A stretch of 64,000 nt of DNA from an uncultured beta proteobacterium (GTDB lineage Bacteria > Pseudomonadota > Gammaproteobacteria > Burkholderiales > Burkholderiaceae): the NCBI GenBank assembly GCA_903875135.1, contig CAIQUZ010000113.1:30602-94601 (forward strand), in the 5' to 3' direction. Each line of letters begins with the position of its first letter. Position 1 is the stretch's first letter. The notes under the pieces were generated by a model. The model saw nothing but the letters and a program-made list of their open reading frames with translations. It was not told the DNA's origin and ran no database searches. Of this stretch, positions 63,196 to 64,000 are shown in pieces. The position numbers and the translations under genes were made by a program.

Positions 63196-63441
63196 CTAAA
63201 ATAAAGGTTCATCACGCCAATCAAAAAGCTCACCCTGACACGCCAGAGCAGGATTTTTTTGAAAAGGTTGCAAAATCATCTGATCAAAGGTGTCTGACTT
63301 TTCCCACCACTGTGATGGTGTAATCTCAACGAACCAACATCGAAGAATATCTTCAAAGTGAAATTGCATATTTGGAGGATACCTAACTAGTAATTGAACA
63401 GATTCTTTTTTCGCGGGAAAAACAGCTCTAATAGAAAACAT
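63196..63441 (-). CDS. Hypothetical protein, 81 residues
   Basis: This short frame starts with ATG at 63441 and is rich in aromatic residues (QFHFEDILRCWFVEITPSQWW). I do not recognise a family. It lies in otherwise empty space between the small basic gene and the cupin and is divergent from the cupin, which supports it being real. Confidence 0.5.
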   Translation of the reverse strand: MFSIRAVFPAKKESVQLLVRYPPNMQFHFEDILRCWFVEITPSQWWEKSDTFDQMILQPFQKNPALACQGELFDWRDEPLF

Positions 63442-63481
63442 TCAGTATAGAATATGATTATATAAATCTCTAAGGTATCCT

Positions 63482-63961
63482 ATGTCAGATCATCACACCC
63501 CTACCGATTGGAAACATGATGGTGTGAGGGTCGTTCCTGGCAACCAGCTTGACACTAACACGCCGCAAACGCCTGGCATGAATCGTGCGGCCGCAATCAA
63601 CTTTGCACGTGTCGGCGCACAAAAATTGTGGGCAGGAACGGTAACGATTCACGCTAATGCGAAAACTGGAGCTCATCACCACGGAGCTTTAGAAAGTGTT
63701 ATTTATGTCATCAAAGGTAAAGCCAGAATGCGCTGGGGTGATCATCTAGAATTTACTGCTGAAGCTGGCCCAGGTGACTTTATTTATGTACCACCTTTTG
63801 TTCCCCATCAAGAAATTAATGCAAGCCCAAATGAAGCGCTGGAGTGTGTTTTAGTGCGCAGTGACAATGAAGCCATTGTCATGAATCTTGACATTGAACC
63901 TGTAGAACATCCTGAAAATGTCTTTTGGATTGATCCGATCCACAAAGACCCTAAAGAATAA
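63482..63961 (+). CDS. Cupin domain-containing protein
   Basis: This 159-residue single-cupin protein has the two metal-binding motifs: GAHHHGALESVIYVIKG (His, His, Glu) near residue 62 and PGDFIYVPPFVPHQE near residue 97. Metal-dependent cupins include dioxygenases, isomerases and sensors; the role here is open. A typical region before the fold reads AAAINFARVGAQKLWAG. Confidence 0.9.
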   Translation: MSDHHTPTDWKHDGVRVVPGNQLDTNTPQTPGMNRAAAINFARVGAQKLWAGTVTIHANAKTGAHHHGALESVIYVIKGKARMRWGDHLEFTAEAGPGDFIYVPPFVPHQEINASPNEALECVLVRSDNEAIVMNLDIEPVEHPENVFWIDPIHKDPKE

Positions 63962-64000
63962 ATTTAGTCTAAAAGTTCAGGTTTATTTTTTCTAAGCCAA

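Noticed and set aside
1..64000. CRISPR arrays, tRNA or rRNA genes, insertion sequences
   Set aside because: No regularly spaced repeats, no cloverleaf-like sequence in the gaps and no transposase-like protein were seen.

Overview
The window reads as chromosomal DNA of an AT-rich betaproteobacterium of the order Burkholderiales, possibly a Polynucleobacter-like freshwater lineage. The basis is the block alaA-hom-thrC-moeA-moaD-moaE, three orphan Bug-type (tripartite tricarboxylate) receptors, and the rpsF-priB-rpsR-rplI-dnaB order. The genus is an inference. No rRNA, tRNA, CRISPR array, transposase or phage gene was seen.

Region 1 (1-19656, all minus strand) is one long catabolic block that leaves the window on the left. 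In transcription order it holds an AraC-type regulator, then a three-subunit molybdenum hydroxylase (large, FAD, [2Fe-2S]), an acyl-CoA ligase and an enoyl-CoA hydratase-family protein. That set and order match the 2-furoate genes hmfABCDE of Cupriavidus, which convert 2-furoate via furoyl-CoA to 2-oxoglutarate. Two complete branched-chain-amino-acid-type (Liv) ABC importers follow, one with a fused LivM-LivG protein. The block ends with a membrane fatty-acid-hydroxylase-family protein, a short-chain dehydrogenase and an aldehyde dehydrogenase. I infer uptake and CoA-dependent breakdown of a small (hetero)aromatic acid, possibly with oxidation of its alcohol and aldehyde forms.

Region 2 (19865-25864, minus) is housekeeping: moaE, moaD and moeA (molybdopterin cofactor, which both Mo-hydroxylases in the window would use), thrC, hom and alaA. 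Region 3 (25941-33203, plus) holds an Mth938-like gene and an L-Ara4N lipid A operon (arnT, arnB, arnC, formyltransferase, decarboxylase, arnD), with ArnA as two separate proteins. A peroxiredoxin, phoH and an NlpC/P60 lipoprotein follow.

Region 4 (36136-48389) is a second accessory catabolic region. It has three Bug receptors, a signal-less ModA-like binding protein, a truncated [2Fe-2S] protein, a GFA protein, an amidase, an allantoinase-like deacetylase, an HpcH/HpaI aldolase, a two-subunit IorAB-type Mo-hydroxylase with a Tat signal, and two alpha/beta hydrolases. N-heterocycle or amide breakdown is a reasonable guess, with no substrate evident.

Region 5 (48419-64000) holds an OafA-type acyltransferase, then dnaB, rplI, rpsR, priB and rpsF. 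Next is lexA with tandem SOS boxes, followed by a lipoprotein trio (LpoB, YcfL, COG3014), a YgiQ radical SAM protein, a NUDIX hydrolase, a split ChrA pair, an orphan solute-binding protein, a hydrolase, two small proteins and a cupin.
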